A stretch of 52,274 nt of DNA from Microcaldota archaeon (GTDB lineage: Archaea; Micrarchaeota; Micrarchaeia; Anstonellales; Bilamarchaeaceae), in assembly GCA_018304385.1 (NCBI GenBank), contig JAGVWJ010000012.1:1-52274 (forward strand). Direction: 5' to 3'. Numbering within the stretch: position 1 is the stretch's first letter; every line of letters begins with the position of its first letter. The position numbers were made by a program, and so were the translations under genes. Positions 1 to 9,360 of this stretch are shown here, piece after piece. The notes under the pieces are model-generated. The model did no database searches, was not told the origin of the DNA, and saw only the letters and a program-made list of their open reading frames with translations.

Positions 1-1550
1 GTAACAGAACTTACTATATTACCGCTGTCATCATATCCATAAGCTAAATCATCTCTAATTATTGCTACTCCACCTATTACAAATCTTCCTGCAACCCTAT
101 TTAGACCTGGAATCAAAGATCTACTACCAGATCTTAATAAATTTAAAAATGGTGGGTCCTGCAATGAGAGGGAGTGACCAAAAGACTGCCAATTAGCATC
201 TTCTGCCTGATCCATACCAAAAGCACCAGTTGATGTAGGTGGGATATCAACTGATAGATTAACACTAGACTCAACTGCTAAACCTCTAAATTCATCAGAT
301 AAATAAGATAGTGAATGATATAGACTTTGTCCGGTTCCACAAGTTGCTAACCCACCAGCTACAGAACAAGGTGTTCCACTTGGTAAAGATGCCCACTCCC
401 CAATGGCATCAAAACCATCAAAAAATTCAAAAACAGCAATTGGATCAAAAATGTTCAATGCTACAGGATTTCCATAATAAACTGCTACAGTTGCAACATT
501 AGGTGTTATTGTTTTAAACCAGATTTTACTTTCTCCTGCTACATCAATTGATTCTGCCCATGCTGCAAGAACACCTAATGCTAAATCTGGATCATCACAT
601 GTGCCTTCTAAGAATCTTAGATCTGTTAAATCTGGATTAGTATTTGCATAATTAAATATTGCTGGATTAAGTAATAACAAATGTTGATGTTCTTCTGGGA
701 AATCACCTGCAATAGCTATTTGTCTGCAAAATAACCAAGAAGGATTCCACCATGGTAGCGGTGCACATACCCCTTCAACACAAACCTCTTCCCCTGGACA
801 AGGTAGAACTGACTCTGCAATAACATCTCCTTCACAATGAAACTCTCGGACGGCATCTCCTTCACAAGCATCTGTTACTGTGGCAGCTGGGTTGGGTACT
901 CCATCAATCAGATCTCCTACTTCAGTAGTACCTTGGACAGTAAGATCTAAGCCATCCGGATCTGAACAATATGGAATTATTACAGGGCCTGCATCACCGG
1001 GGCCTGCATCCTGCCCAGCGTCAGCCCCTGCATCTACACCTGCATCTCTGCCTGCATCGACACCCGCATCAGTACCTACGTCTTGGCCTGCATCACCTGG
1101 ACAAATTAATGGACAAATATCACCTGCATCCCGACCTGCATCCCGACCTGCATCCCGACCTGCATCCTGACCAACGTCTGGCCCTGCATCTACACCTGCA
1201 TCAGGTAATGGGCATAGTACGGGTGGACAACCAGCATCTGGTTGACCTATATCAACACCTACTGGCTTAGCGTCAGTCGAACCTGCGTCTCTGCCAGTAT
1301 CTGGTTTTCCATCACCATCACAATCTCTTTTACAAGTAGTGGTGTCAACATCTGGTCTATTTGTATCAGCAATTCCTGCATCTCTAGGATCAGAAAGGGC
1401 TTGGGGTTTTATATCTAATGTACATGCTGCTGTTAAAGCCAAAAGCGCAGCTTCTACCCAAACTGTGCATCTTCTAAAAAACCCCTGATTTATATTAATA
1501 TCCCTTCTCGAATGCTCCAAATGTTGTTTTCCTGTAAAGAGATTTCTCAT
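1..1550 (-). CDS. Partial surface/secreted protein: hydrophobic N-terminus, DAG-repeat linker, Cys-containing DPDG...C..GVC module, DUF2341-like domain (C-terminus runs off the window)
   Basis: Manual reverse-strand translation from ATG at 1550 is open to the window edge; it contains 17 DAG tripeptides, WWNPSWLFCRQIAI and VYYGNP (DUF2341-like), and CEGDAVREFHCEGDVIAESVLPCPGEEVCVEGVC. It is absent from the ORF track because it has no stop in the window. Confidence 0.75.
   Translation of the reverse strand, partial: MRNLFTGKQHLEHSRRDININQGFFRRCTVWVEAALLALTAACTLDIKPQALSDPRDAGIADTNRPDVDTTTCKRDCDGDGKPDTGRDAGSTDAKPVGVDIGQPDAGCPPVLCPLPDAGVDAGPDVGQDAGRDAGRDAGRDAGDICPLICPGDAGQDVGTDAGVDAGRDAGVDAGADAGQDAGPGDAGPVIIPYCSDPDGLDLTVQGTTEVGDLIDGVPNPAATVTDACEGDAVREFHCEGDVIAESVLPCPGEEVCVEGVCAPLPWWNPSWLFCRQIAIAGDFPEEHQHLLLLNPAIFNYANTNPDLTDLRFLEGTCDDPDLALGVLAAWAESIDVAGESKIWFKTITPNVATVAVYYGNPVALNIFDPIAVFEFFDGFDAIGEWASLPSGTPCSVAGGLATCGTGQSLYHSLSYLSDEFRGLAVESSVNLSVDIPPTSTGAFGMDQAEDANWQSFGHSLSLQDPPFLNLLRSGSRSLIPGLNRVAGRFVIGGVAIIRDDLAYGYDDSGNIVSSV
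1123..1170. repeat. Four tandem 12-bp units (CCTGCATCCCGA, last unit CCTGCATCCTGA) inside the DAG-repeat coding region
   Basis: Read directly; minus strand encodes (R/Q)DAG repeats. Confidence 0.9.
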
Positions 1551-1638
1551 TTTTATCAGTATTAGTTATTTTATGCAACAATTTAAAAATATAGGCAATC
1601 TCGGGGCGTTGGTGTTAGAGAACCCTAGATAAAAAATA

Positions 1639-2303
1639 TTAAACATGACTAGTATTCTCACCCAATACGCTTTCACACTCATCAATTACCTTTTTGATTT
1701 CTAAAACGTTTTTATCAGTATCGTACTTATTTATTTTATCTAAAATCATCTTAGCGTTTTCAGTTTTCTTATTAATGAAAAAAAGTAATGCATTGCAAGC
1801 TACTGCCCTAACCCCATATCCGCCATTAACTAAATTCTCCATCAGATTAGGTATAGATGCACTAATATCAATTTCCTTTTTGGCAGCGTGTGCAAGTGCT
1901 GCAATTGAACGATTGCCTGCGCCACGTGCGATCTGATAATATAATTATTATCTTTTAATACCTTTGCAAGTGCATTTATATTAGATGAAATATCAAATTT
2001 ATGTACTGCAGCATCCCTTAGAGAAACTGCAATGCTCTCTCTTATCTCGCCATCATCATCATTAACTAAGCCATTAAGAAATGGGATAAGAATTGAAATA
2101 TCACGTTTCCCTTGCCACGAAAGAAACTGCACAGCTTTGGTTGCTCCCTTTCTTATATTTATGTCCTGACTTTTAAATAATTCCCCAACTTTATCGTACT
2201 CGTGAAAGTGGCACATGACAAGCATGTACGCAGCATAGCGCCTTTTAGCAGGGTCTTGATTACCTAGTATGTTAATTAACTCATCCTTACTTTCTCGTAT
2301 CAT
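1639..2303 (-). pseudogene. HEAT-repeat-like protein split by an apparent frameshift (ORFs 1842..2303 and 1639..1842)
   Basis: First ORF has HEAT-like helical repeats; the second frame upstream of its ATG reads YQIARGAGNRSIAALAHAAKKEIDISASIPNLMENLVNGG..., a natural continuation, whereas the first frame ends in a non-HEAT tail (QLQHLHTLPKRKLILVHLYLI). Confidence 0.65.
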
Positions 2304-2318
2304 AATATCACCATTTAA

Positions 2319-2355
2319 ATACCCATAGAATCCTGAAAGTAAATTGTATGGGTAT
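2319..2355. terminator. Inverted repeat ATACCCATA / TATGGGTAT with 19-nt loop between the formyltransferase and HEAT genes
   Basis: 9-bp perfect arms at 2319-2327 and 2347-2355; terminator versus regulatory hairpin not resolved. Confidence 0.4.
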
Positions 2356-2393
2356 ATAATAAAAAAGTATTAAACTATTGTAGCGTCTAATTC

Positions 2394-3347
2394 TTAAATA
2401 TTTTCCCTGACATCATCCTTGGACTTTAATATGAATCTTGTTCCTGGTTTAAGAATCCGGATATCAAGTGGCTTGTCATTTTCATCCATTATACCAGTTA
2501 TCTGAATTACACCCCTACCACATTGGACAACTGCAGTATTTTTACTAGCAACTAATATGGTACCGTATAAATCAGTATAGTTTTCATTATTTTTAATCTT
2601 AACCTTTGTGATCCTGAGTAAATTAGAACCATAATGGGCTAAGGCACCATGATATGGTGAACCAAGTGCGTGTATAAATTTTTCAATATAATTAGCACCT
2701 TGCTTCCAATCAATAACCCTAGCCTCAATATCAAAAGTTTTTGTATATGTAGCTTTTTTCTCATCCTGTGGAATTCCTTCTACACTGCCGCTTACAATTC
2801 CATCTATCTTTGTTTCAATTATTTTTTCAGCAGCCCTTACTGCTTTTTCATAAAATGTAGAAGCAGTCTCATCTTGAGATATGGAAAAACTCTCTTGCAC
2901 GTATATTCTGCCATTATCAGCTTTACCTTTTTCTACCCCAAACAATGTTACACCGCTTTCACTTTCATTATTTAGTATCTGCCATGCGATAGCGTCGTTA
3001 CCACGATTTTTTGGTAATAGAGATGGATGAGTGTTAAAAACAGCTGCCTTCGTAAATTCTAGGATATTATAAGGAATGCTTCTAGACCAATCAAATATAA
3101 ATACAAAATCTGGTGCAATGTTTTCTATATTAAGATATATATTATTTATATTAAAACACTCATAAAAAATAATATTCTTGATTTTACAAAAGTCTCTTAA
3201 ATCACTACAGTAATCATCAATATTACTTGTTGTATCCTTAATATGACTAATAATACCAACAATGTTAAGCCTCTTTTCAACCATCTTCTTTAAGCATCTA
3301 AAACCCAAAATATTGTTAGTTATTAAAACAATGCGCTTATTTAGCAT
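2394..3347 (-). CDS. Formyltransferase family protein (Met-tRNA formyltransferase-like fold; plausible amino-sugar N-formyltransferase)
   Basis: HPSLLPKNRGNDAIAWQILNNESESGVTLFGVEKGKADNGRIYVQE is the formyl-transferase core motif; C-terminal FMT_C-like region present. Confidence 0.8.
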   Translation of the reverse strand: MLNKRIVLITNNILGFRCLKKMVEKRLNIVGIISHIKDTTSNIDDYCSDLRDFCKIKNIIFYECFNINNIYLNIENIAPDFVFIFDWSRSIPYNILEFTKAAVFNTHPSLLPKNRGNDAIAWQILNNESESGVTLFGVEKGKADNGRIYVQESFSISQDETASTFYEKAVRAAEKIIETKIDGIVSGSVEGIPQDEKKATYTKTFDIEARVIDWKQGANYIEKFIHALGSPYHGALAHYGSNLLRITKVKIKNNENYTDLYGTILVASKNTAVVQCGRGVIQITGIMDENDKPLDIRILKPGTRFILKSKDDVRENI

Positions 3348-3445
3348 GAAATCTCCTTTAGACCACTCTTAGAAAACATAACTATAGAGCACCAGAAATG
3401 TTTTTAAACTCTTACGCCTCTTATAAATACACAAGGGTGGTGTTA

Positions 3446-4306
3446 ATGAGACCGTTATATGAAATGAAACTTATCCAAATTGAGATTACAAATGCATGTG
3501 TCCTCAGATGTGCAAACTGTACAAGGTTTGTTGGACATCATAGAAAACCATTTTTTATGGACGTAGAAACATTCACCAATGCCTTAGACTCGCTAGAAGG
3601 TTTCCCTGGGCATATAGGAATAATGGGTGGGGAACCAACACTTCATCCACAACTTCCTTGGACTACTGGGCTTCACAAGTGGGAACAGTATAAACCTATA
3701 CTATCTGAGACATTTGATAAAGAGAGAATCGCGTATAATGATCATTCCCAGCCAGATGGTGTGCACCAACCACTGTTAGTAGCTGCAGAGGATGTTATCA
3801 AGGACAAAAAACTGATGTGGGAATTGATAGATAATTGTTGGGTTCAAATGAGATGGTCAGCTTCCATAACTCCAAAAGGTGCATTTTTCTGTGAAGTTGC
3901 CGCAGCTGCAGATCACTTATTTGACGGTCCGGGTGGTTACCCTGTGGAAAAAGGATGGTGGAAAAAAACACCTAAAGAATTTGCAGATCAAGTTCAAAGA
4001 TACTGCCCAAAATGTAGTGCTGCAATCCCAATACCAAGCTACAGTGACAAGGCGAAACATGATCTAGTGTCTAAAAGTAATTTTGAACGCTTAAAACGTG
4101 TAATGTCTCCAAAATACTTTGCAGGAAATGCTACATTGTACGATAAAGAAATAACTGTAAAAGACTTGGAAAATGAAAAACTCGCCACAAAGCAAAATTA
4201 TAGAACATTTGTTGCGCATGGCCCTGAGGATTATCCTGAATATCTACGTAGAAAGAAAGCTAACAGCGGATCAACGGCAGCAGCAACCGCGCCTTCTGGT
4301 GCTTAA
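3446..4306 (+). CDS. Radical SAM family protein, possibly internally shortened
   Basis: ACVLRCANC (CxxxCxxC-type cluster motif) and GGEPTLHP; ORF opens at 3398 but ATG at 3446 is a more likely start. Confidence 0.7.
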   Translation: MRPLYEMKLIQIEITNACVLRCANCTRFVGHHRKPFFMDVETFTNALDSLEGFPGHIGIMGGEPTLHPQLPWTTGLHKWEQYKPILSETFDKERIAYNDHSQPDGVHQPLLVAAEDVIKDKKLMWELIDNCWVQMRWSASITPKGAFFCEVAAAADHLFDGPGGYPVEKGWWKKTPKEFADQVQRYCPKCSAAIPIPSYSDKAKHDLVSKSNFERLKRVMSPKYFAGNATLYDKEITVKDLENEKLATKQNYRTFVAHGPEDYPEYLRRKKANSGSTAAATAPSGA

Positions 4307-4331
4307 TAGAAACTTTCATAATTAACATTCT

Positions 4332-4390
4332 GACGACCTCGTGACTTTCAGTCACGATCTCTTGATGAAACTCATCAAGAAGACGTCGTT
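4332..4390. terminator. Structured intergenic element: two adjacent hairpins enclosed by an outer stem (three-way-junction-like) between convergent genes
   Basis: Hairpin 1 CGTGACT(TTC)AGTCACG 4340-4356; hairpin 2 TCTTGATGA(AAC)TCATCAAGA 4360-4380; outer stem ACGAC 4333-4337 with GTCGT 4385-4389; T-rich tract follows on the + strand. Confidence 0.55.
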
Positions 4391-4405
4391 TCTTTCTATC
4401 CTAGA

Positions 4406-5266
4406 TCAATCGCCAAATTTAAAATGTTCCTGTATTTTTTTTCCGCCCTTTTTATATGCCTCTAACCCAACAGTAACTTCTCCAGGTCTTGGTAAAACAT
4501 ATGTGACTACTTTGTTCAAAAACCCCATGCGAACACCTGCACGGAACATCCTATCCTGTAGATCAGTATCATTGACCCGATTCCAACTTTTGCGCCAGCA
4601 ATCAATATTATACCTAAAGAATCTCAGATATGAACGATACAACCATGTCTGGGTTCCGCCAATACGCGGATACTTTCCTTCCTCATTGATTACTGTGCGC
4701 TTGCCATTGCGCTCTTCGATATATGCTGCAGACACAAACTCATAATTTCCTTTTTTAGCAAAATCCAGCAATACATGAAGATGGTCTTGTGTCCAGATGT
4801 CGTCATCGTCTATACGCGCTATCCATTTACCACGGACTAGATCCAGTGCCTTGTTGGCAGCTACAACTGGTCCTGCAAGCCAATGCACCTCAGGGTCATC
4901 CGGATATCTGCGCTCTCTTTTTGGCAGATTATAAAAGCGTATTCGTGGGTCATCAATCTGTGAAACTAGTTCCTCTGTGCTATCTGTACAATGATCTCCT
5001 ATAATAATCAATTCAAAATTTTTGTACGTTTGCGCAAGAACGGATTTTACTGCACGCTCTACCAACAATTCACTCCGATTGTATGTTGGCACATATGCAC
5101 TAATAAAAGGCTTTTCTTCTAGATTTTCATAAAAACGCTCATTGTTAGAGCGTACAAGTGCAAGTTTTATTGGTTCTGTAATAGAAAATTTAAATGAATT
5201 AAAATTGCTGATCAACATGTCTTCAATGGTACGCTGTCTATAACGCCTTTTATCCATTTTAATCAT
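4406..5266 (-). CDS. Glycosyltransferase family 2
   Basis: PFISAYVPTYNRSELLVERAVKSVLAQTYKNFELIIIGDHCTDST...ARIDDDD. Confidence 0.88.
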   Translation of the reverse strand: MIKMDKRRYRQRTIEDMLISNFNSFKFSITEPIKLALVRSNNERFYENLEEKPFISAYVPTYNRSELLVERAVKSVLAQTYKNFELIIIGDHCTDSTEELVSQIDDPRIRFYNLPKRERRYPDDPEVHWLAGPVVAANKALDLVRGKWIARIDDDDIWTQDHLHVLLDFAKKGNYEFVSAAYIEERNGKRTVINEEGKYPRIGGTQTWLYRSYLRFFRYNIDCWRKSWNRVNDTDLQDRMFRAGVRMGFLNKVVTYVLPRPGEVTVGLEAYKKGGKKIQEHFKFGD

Positions 5267-5331
5267 CCCTTTAGAAACTTATATAATAAACATTCTAACA
5301 AATACGTCATACTACTAATGGCTCCTATAAA

Positions 5332-5363
5332 GACGCAGTCTACTCTAATATCAATGCTGCGTC
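5332..5363. repeat. Inverted repeat GACGCAG / CTGCGTC in the divergent intergenic region
   Basis: 7-bp arms at 5332-5338 and 5357-5363, 18-nt loop. Confidence 0.3.
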
Positions 5364-5534
5364 GGCCGTCAATGGTTTCTCAGGTATATTATCCAAGAGC
5401 TTTATACTTTATGAATATTTATAAATTATACGAGAGTAATATATAATAAATCGCTTCACGATTTTATTTGTAACAACTAGGTCTTAAAAGGCTTCTGAAA
5501 TTTTTTGTTTGAATGATGTATGAGGTGTTATCTA

Positions 5535-7034
5535 ATGAGAATTATGTTTTATTCCAATTGGGAGTTTACCGATCTATGCCATGCATTTGCAATTAGCTTT
5601 AAGAAAAAATACAACATGGAAAATTTTAGTGCTATTGCAGCTGATATTCAGGATTATAACTTCCTAAAAAATCAAAATGATATCATATATGAAAAACTTT
5701 ATCATGTTTTTGAACCATACGAAAATTATGAAGAGGAAAAAATAAATGATCAGTATTTAGATGATATGGAGGAAAAATATGGCATTCCAAACCTGTGGTT
5801 GCTGGTGTACTCCGACAGGGACTTGGCCATTTATAATAAAAAACATTATACCCATGATCAATACAAAAAGTTAATCCAACGATATATACGATTTACTGAA
5901 AAAATACTTGACGAAAGTAAACCAGATTACATTATTATGGATACTATTGCTACCTTGCCCAGCTATACATTATACACGATCGCAAAAAAGAGGGGGGTGC
6001 AACTACGCCTATTCACGCCTGTAAAAACCACTGACAGAATAGGCATAATAGACAATACCTTTGATGATTTTACCCAGATATCAGATTATTTCAGAAAATT
6101 GAAGAACAATGAAAAGAAAGTAAAGCATACAAAAGAAGTCAATGAATTCCTTAACATATACAGGAACAGAAAAATAGAATCTGGGTATATGCAGATTGCC
6201 AAAAGATATATATCGAAAAATTTTTCTTTGGCAGCCATCTCTAAAAAATTTCCCAAATTTCTTGCACAGTTCCAGCATTATTATTTTGGATATCATAAAA
6301 AACAGTATAACAAAATAGACCCTCTAAGTAAGGCCGTACTAACGTTTGAAAGATATTGGAAGGGGCACTACTTTAAGTTTTCAAACCTTTTTGAAAAACC
6401 GCATTATGGGGAACAATATGCGTTCTTTGCACTGCAACTGGAACCTGAAATGGTTACCATGGTACAAGCACCAATGTGGGTGGATCAGCTTTCTTTGATT
6501 GAGAATATCGCAAAAAGTTTGCCCATCAATTTCAAATTATATATAAAAGATCACCCACAGATGGTGTACTTTGCTGACAGGATAAGGCCAACGGCATTTT
6601 ACCACAGAGTCAAAAAAATACCAAATGTGAGACTAATAAACCCATTAGAAGATTCTTACAATATTATAAAGAATACGAAACTTGTCCTTACTATAGGTGG
6701 CACTGTCGGATGGGAGGCAATATTGCTCAAAAAACCAGTAATAATATTCGGTACTACATTTTACAGATGCCTAGATAGTTTGTACAGATGCGAGAATATT
6801 AACGAATTGCCATGGCTAATAAAAAAGGCCCTGAAAACACATGTGCACAATGATGAGGACCTGAAACTGCTGCTAGACGCTATTTATGAGAAATCGTTTG
6901 GTGGCGCATATCCAAAGCTATATGGACTAGAAGGAAGAATGAAAATTCCTGAAATAATCTCGCACAAAGACTTTCCAGAACTTTTTGAATATCTATGTCA
7001 AGAGATAGGTTTGGAAAAAAGAAAAGATGAATAA
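5535..7034 (+). CDS. Capsule polysaccharide biosynthesis (KpsC/KpsS-like, Capsule_synth) glycosyltransferase-like protein
   Basis: C-terminal YIKDHPQM...IPNVRLINPLEDSYNIIKNTKLVLTIGGTVGWEAILLKKPVIIFGTTFY matches the family core; start at 5535 preferred over 5520 (GGTG upstream). Confidence 0.65.
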   Translation: MRIMFYSNWEFTDLCHAFAISFKKKYNMENFSAIAADIQDYNFLKNQNDIIYEKLYHVFEPYENYEEEKINDQYLDDMEEKYGIPNLWLLVYSDRDLAIYNKKHYTHDQYKKLIQRYIRFTEKILDESKPDYIIMDTIATLPSYTLYTIAKKRGVQLRLFTPVKTTDRIGIIDNTFDDFTQISDYFRKLKNNEKKVKHTKEVNEFLNIYRNRKIESGYMQIAKRYISKNFSLAAISKKFPKFLAQFQHYYFGYHKKQYNKIDPLSKAVLTFERYWKGHYFKFSNLFEKPHYGEQYAFFALQLEPEMVTMVQAPMWVDQLSLIENIAKSLPINFKLYIKDHPQMVYFADRIRPTAFYHRVKKIPNVRLINPLEDSYNIIKNTKLVLTIGGTVGWEAILLKKPVIIFGTTFYRCLDSLYRCENINELPWLIKKALKTHVHNDEDLKLLLDAIYEKSFGGAYPKLYGLEGRMKIPEIISHKDFPELFEYLCQEIGLEKRKDE

Positions 7035-8342
7035 CTATTCTTCATCATAAACCTTGCTTTTGTCGTATAACTTGTTTGCAATTGCCTTATTCTCAGCAGG
7101 AATACTTGATGCATAGATAGGGACTTCCTTTGATGTCCCATCTAGATCGTAGACTGCACTTTTTAAACGCCATTCACCATTAACCCGCTTCCAGATACGC
7201 GGGGATCTAAATTTATTAATAGTCATCCAAAATTGTTCCTCACTAATATCAAGATAATCTAGGAATACCTTAAACCACTCTCTTGGGAATTCTCCATCAT
7301 AACGTTTTACAAGTGAAACACCTTCTTCACGGGTAATATGTCCATCGCGCACTTCGTGCGCTGCATCAGATGTACATCTTCCAATGCCGAATTTTATAAA
7401 TGCCAAATAATAATGGAAACCATCCAACTGATCATCAAGGCTTGCATATTTTGAATAAGTTCCCTCTGACCGCCCGTTTGGATTTGCCTCGAATCCCGTA
7501 TTTTCTACTGCGTAATAATAATTCTCCTGCGGAATCCATTTATGGTAATAGGCAAACCAATGAAACTCTATTCCACTTTTTTTCAGTTTGTCCACTTTCG
7601 GGGGACGGTAAAAAATCAGATCAGCCTCATCAATATCTTCTTTAGTAAGATACTTGGTTTTTTCCAAACCGACTTTGATCAAATCGTCTATTGTAGCGCC
7701 TTTGAAGTATTGTTCTGTCCATATTTCAAATGGCATTCCACGCAGATTAAAAACCCGTGGATCCCCGCTATATTCTGCCTCGCCATTCTCCCCAAAAAAA
7801 ACCAGTTTGATATCGAATTTTTGGGCTATGTGAAATGCATACGCATACTGACCAAATGCAAAAGGCTGCCATGCATCTCCCATTACTTCAAATGCAATGC
7901 GCGAAAGTTTTCTGTGTAGTTTTGCATTCGGCCAAGCCATCAAATTTACAAACCCTGCTTTGACAAAGTTTCTAAAATTTTTATATCCTATTGGCGTATA
8001 TTCAAACGGGGCCCACGTGACAGTAAGCGGATGCATCTTGTATTTGTGCTTTAGTACATGCGAAACCATAGCCGAGTCCTTACCGCCGCTGCCGGGTACC
8101 ACAACATCGAAACTGCCATCATTTCTCCTATACTGGTTGCACAGCTCCTGTAGCATCTGTTCTCTTTCGCCCCAATTAATAGCCTCGTTTTTTAAGTATC
8201 TGAATTTACAGCCTCCGCAGACACTTTCCTCATCAAACACTATTCTGGGGCGCTGATTTGAAACAACACATTTTTTACAAAATTTTATCTCAGATGGCAA
8301 TTGCACTAGCTGTTTGTCTAAAATATCATTAATAAGTGACAT
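7035..8342 (-). CDS. N-acetyl sugar amidotransferase (WbpG/PseA-like)
   Basis: CKKCVVSNQRPRIVFDEESVCGGCKF, PGSGGKDSAMVSHVLKHKYKMHPLTVTWAP, FFGENGEAEYSGDP. Confidence 0.9.
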   Translation of the reverse strand: MSLINDILDKQLVQLPSEIKFCKKCVVSNQRPRIVFDEESVCGGCKFRYLKNEAINWGEREQMLQELCNQYRRNDGSFDVVVPGSGGKDSAMVSHVLKHKYKMHPLTVTWAPFEYTPIGYKNFRNFVKAGFVNLMAWPNAKLHRKLSRIAFEVMGDAWQPFAFGQYAYAFHIAQKFDIKLVFFGENGEAEYSGDPRVFNLRGMPFEIWTEQYFKGATIDDLIKVGLEKTKYLTKEDIDEADLIFYRPPKVDKLKKSGIEFHWFAYYHKWIPQENYYYAVENTGFEANPNGRSEGTYSKYASLDDQLDGFHYYLAFIKFGIGRCTSDAAHEVRDGHITREEGVSLVKRYDGEFPREWFKVFLDYLDISEEQFWMTINKFRSPRIWKRVNGEWRLKSAVYDLDGTSKEVPIYASSIPAENKAIANKLYDKSKVYDEE

Positions 8343-8443
8343 TATACCACTCCACTATTGAAGTTATGCGATTCTATTTAAAAATCTTACATAGATAATT
8401 TTCATTTTGGGGGTTAAAAGGCCAATTGAGGACATGGAGAACA

Positions 8444-9358
8444 ATGAAAACCAGAAGTATTTTGCTTATCGGGTACGGTTCGATAGGAAAAAGGCACGCA
8501 AGAAATCTTATAGAAATGGGTTTGACTCCTTTTATCTTAACGAAACATCCTGATGATCTTAATGCTACATTCTTAAACGATGTAAGCGAGCTAGGTGGTA
8601 GAAATATAGAATACTGCATCATATGCTCGCCAACTTCGGAACATTTAGATAGCTTGAAAAAATGCCTTTCCCTGAAACATGGGCCTAAAAAAATTCTAAT
8701 TGAAAAACCGCTCGAGGCAACTTATGCTAAAGGGATCCAGGTAAAAAAAATATCTGAAAAGTTTGATGTAGAAATATTTGTTGCGTATAACCTGAGGTTT
8801 CTTGAGGTATTTAAAACTATCAGGGGCTTTCTAGAAAAAAATAAAGGTATTAGGATTGTAGAAATTGTTGCTGGCCAGGATCTAAAGGAATGGAGATCAG
8901 CCAGAGATTATACACGATCATATAGCGCTCATCGCGAACAAGGCGGTGGTGTTGACCTTGATCTTTCGCATGAGATAGATTATGTGCTATGGCTTTTTGG
9001 GGATAAAATCATTGATAAAATGATGTATAGGAAAAAAATAAGCGACTTGGAAATAGATTCTCCTGATATTTTCAAGTTATTCCTTAGATACGAAAGGTTT
9101 GTTGTTGATGTTACGCTTGATTATATAAGAAAACCAAAAACAAGATATATAAGAATAATTTGTGAGAATGGCGAAAACTTATATTATGATTTTACAACAA
9201 ATAGAATAGATATAAGGACAAGGGAGACAACATTTGCCGACAGTATCGGACAGTCATACAAGAGGATGCTAATGTCATTTCTTGCGGATGAAACAAACAA
9301 AAGGAAATTATGCACAATCGAAGAAGGTTTAAAAGTATTAAAAATTTTAGAGGTTTAG
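8444..9358 (+). CDS. Gfo/Idh/MocA-family oxidoreductase
   Basis: SILLIGYGSIGKRHARNLIEMG, EKPLEATYAKG, EQGGGVDLDLSHEIDYVLWLFG. Confidence 0.85.
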   Translation: MKTRSILLIGYGSIGKRHARNLIEMGLTPFILTKHPDDLNATFLNDVSELGGRNIEYCIICSPTSEHLDSLKKCLSLKHGPKKILIEKPLEATYAKGIQVKKISEKFDVEIFVAYNLRFLEVFKTIRGFLEKNKGIRIVEIVAGQDLKEWRSARDYTRSYSAHREQGGGVDLDLSHEIDYVLWLFGDKIIDKMMYRKKISDLEIDSPDIFKLFLRYERFVVDVTLDYIRKPKTRYIRIICENGENLYYDFTTNRIDIRTRETTFADSIGQSYKRMLMSFLADETNKRKLCTIEEGLKVLKILEV

Positions 9359-9360
9359 AC

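Noticed and set aside
1123-1170. Possible CRISPR array from the regular 12-bp repeats
   Set aside because: Units are contiguous with no spacers and encode DAG repeats in frame.
880-1270. Plus-strand ORFs of 96 and 99 aa rich in PAS/HLHL repeats
   Set aside because: Antisense shadows of the minus-strand DAG-repeat gene; low-complexity translations with no independent support.
1694-1936. Plus-strand 80-aa ORF
   Set aside because: Antisense to the HEAT-repeat gene; composition typical of a shadow ORF.
7400-8256. Plus-strand ORFs of 81, 125 and 119 aa
   Set aside because: Antisense to the well-supported WbpG-like gene.
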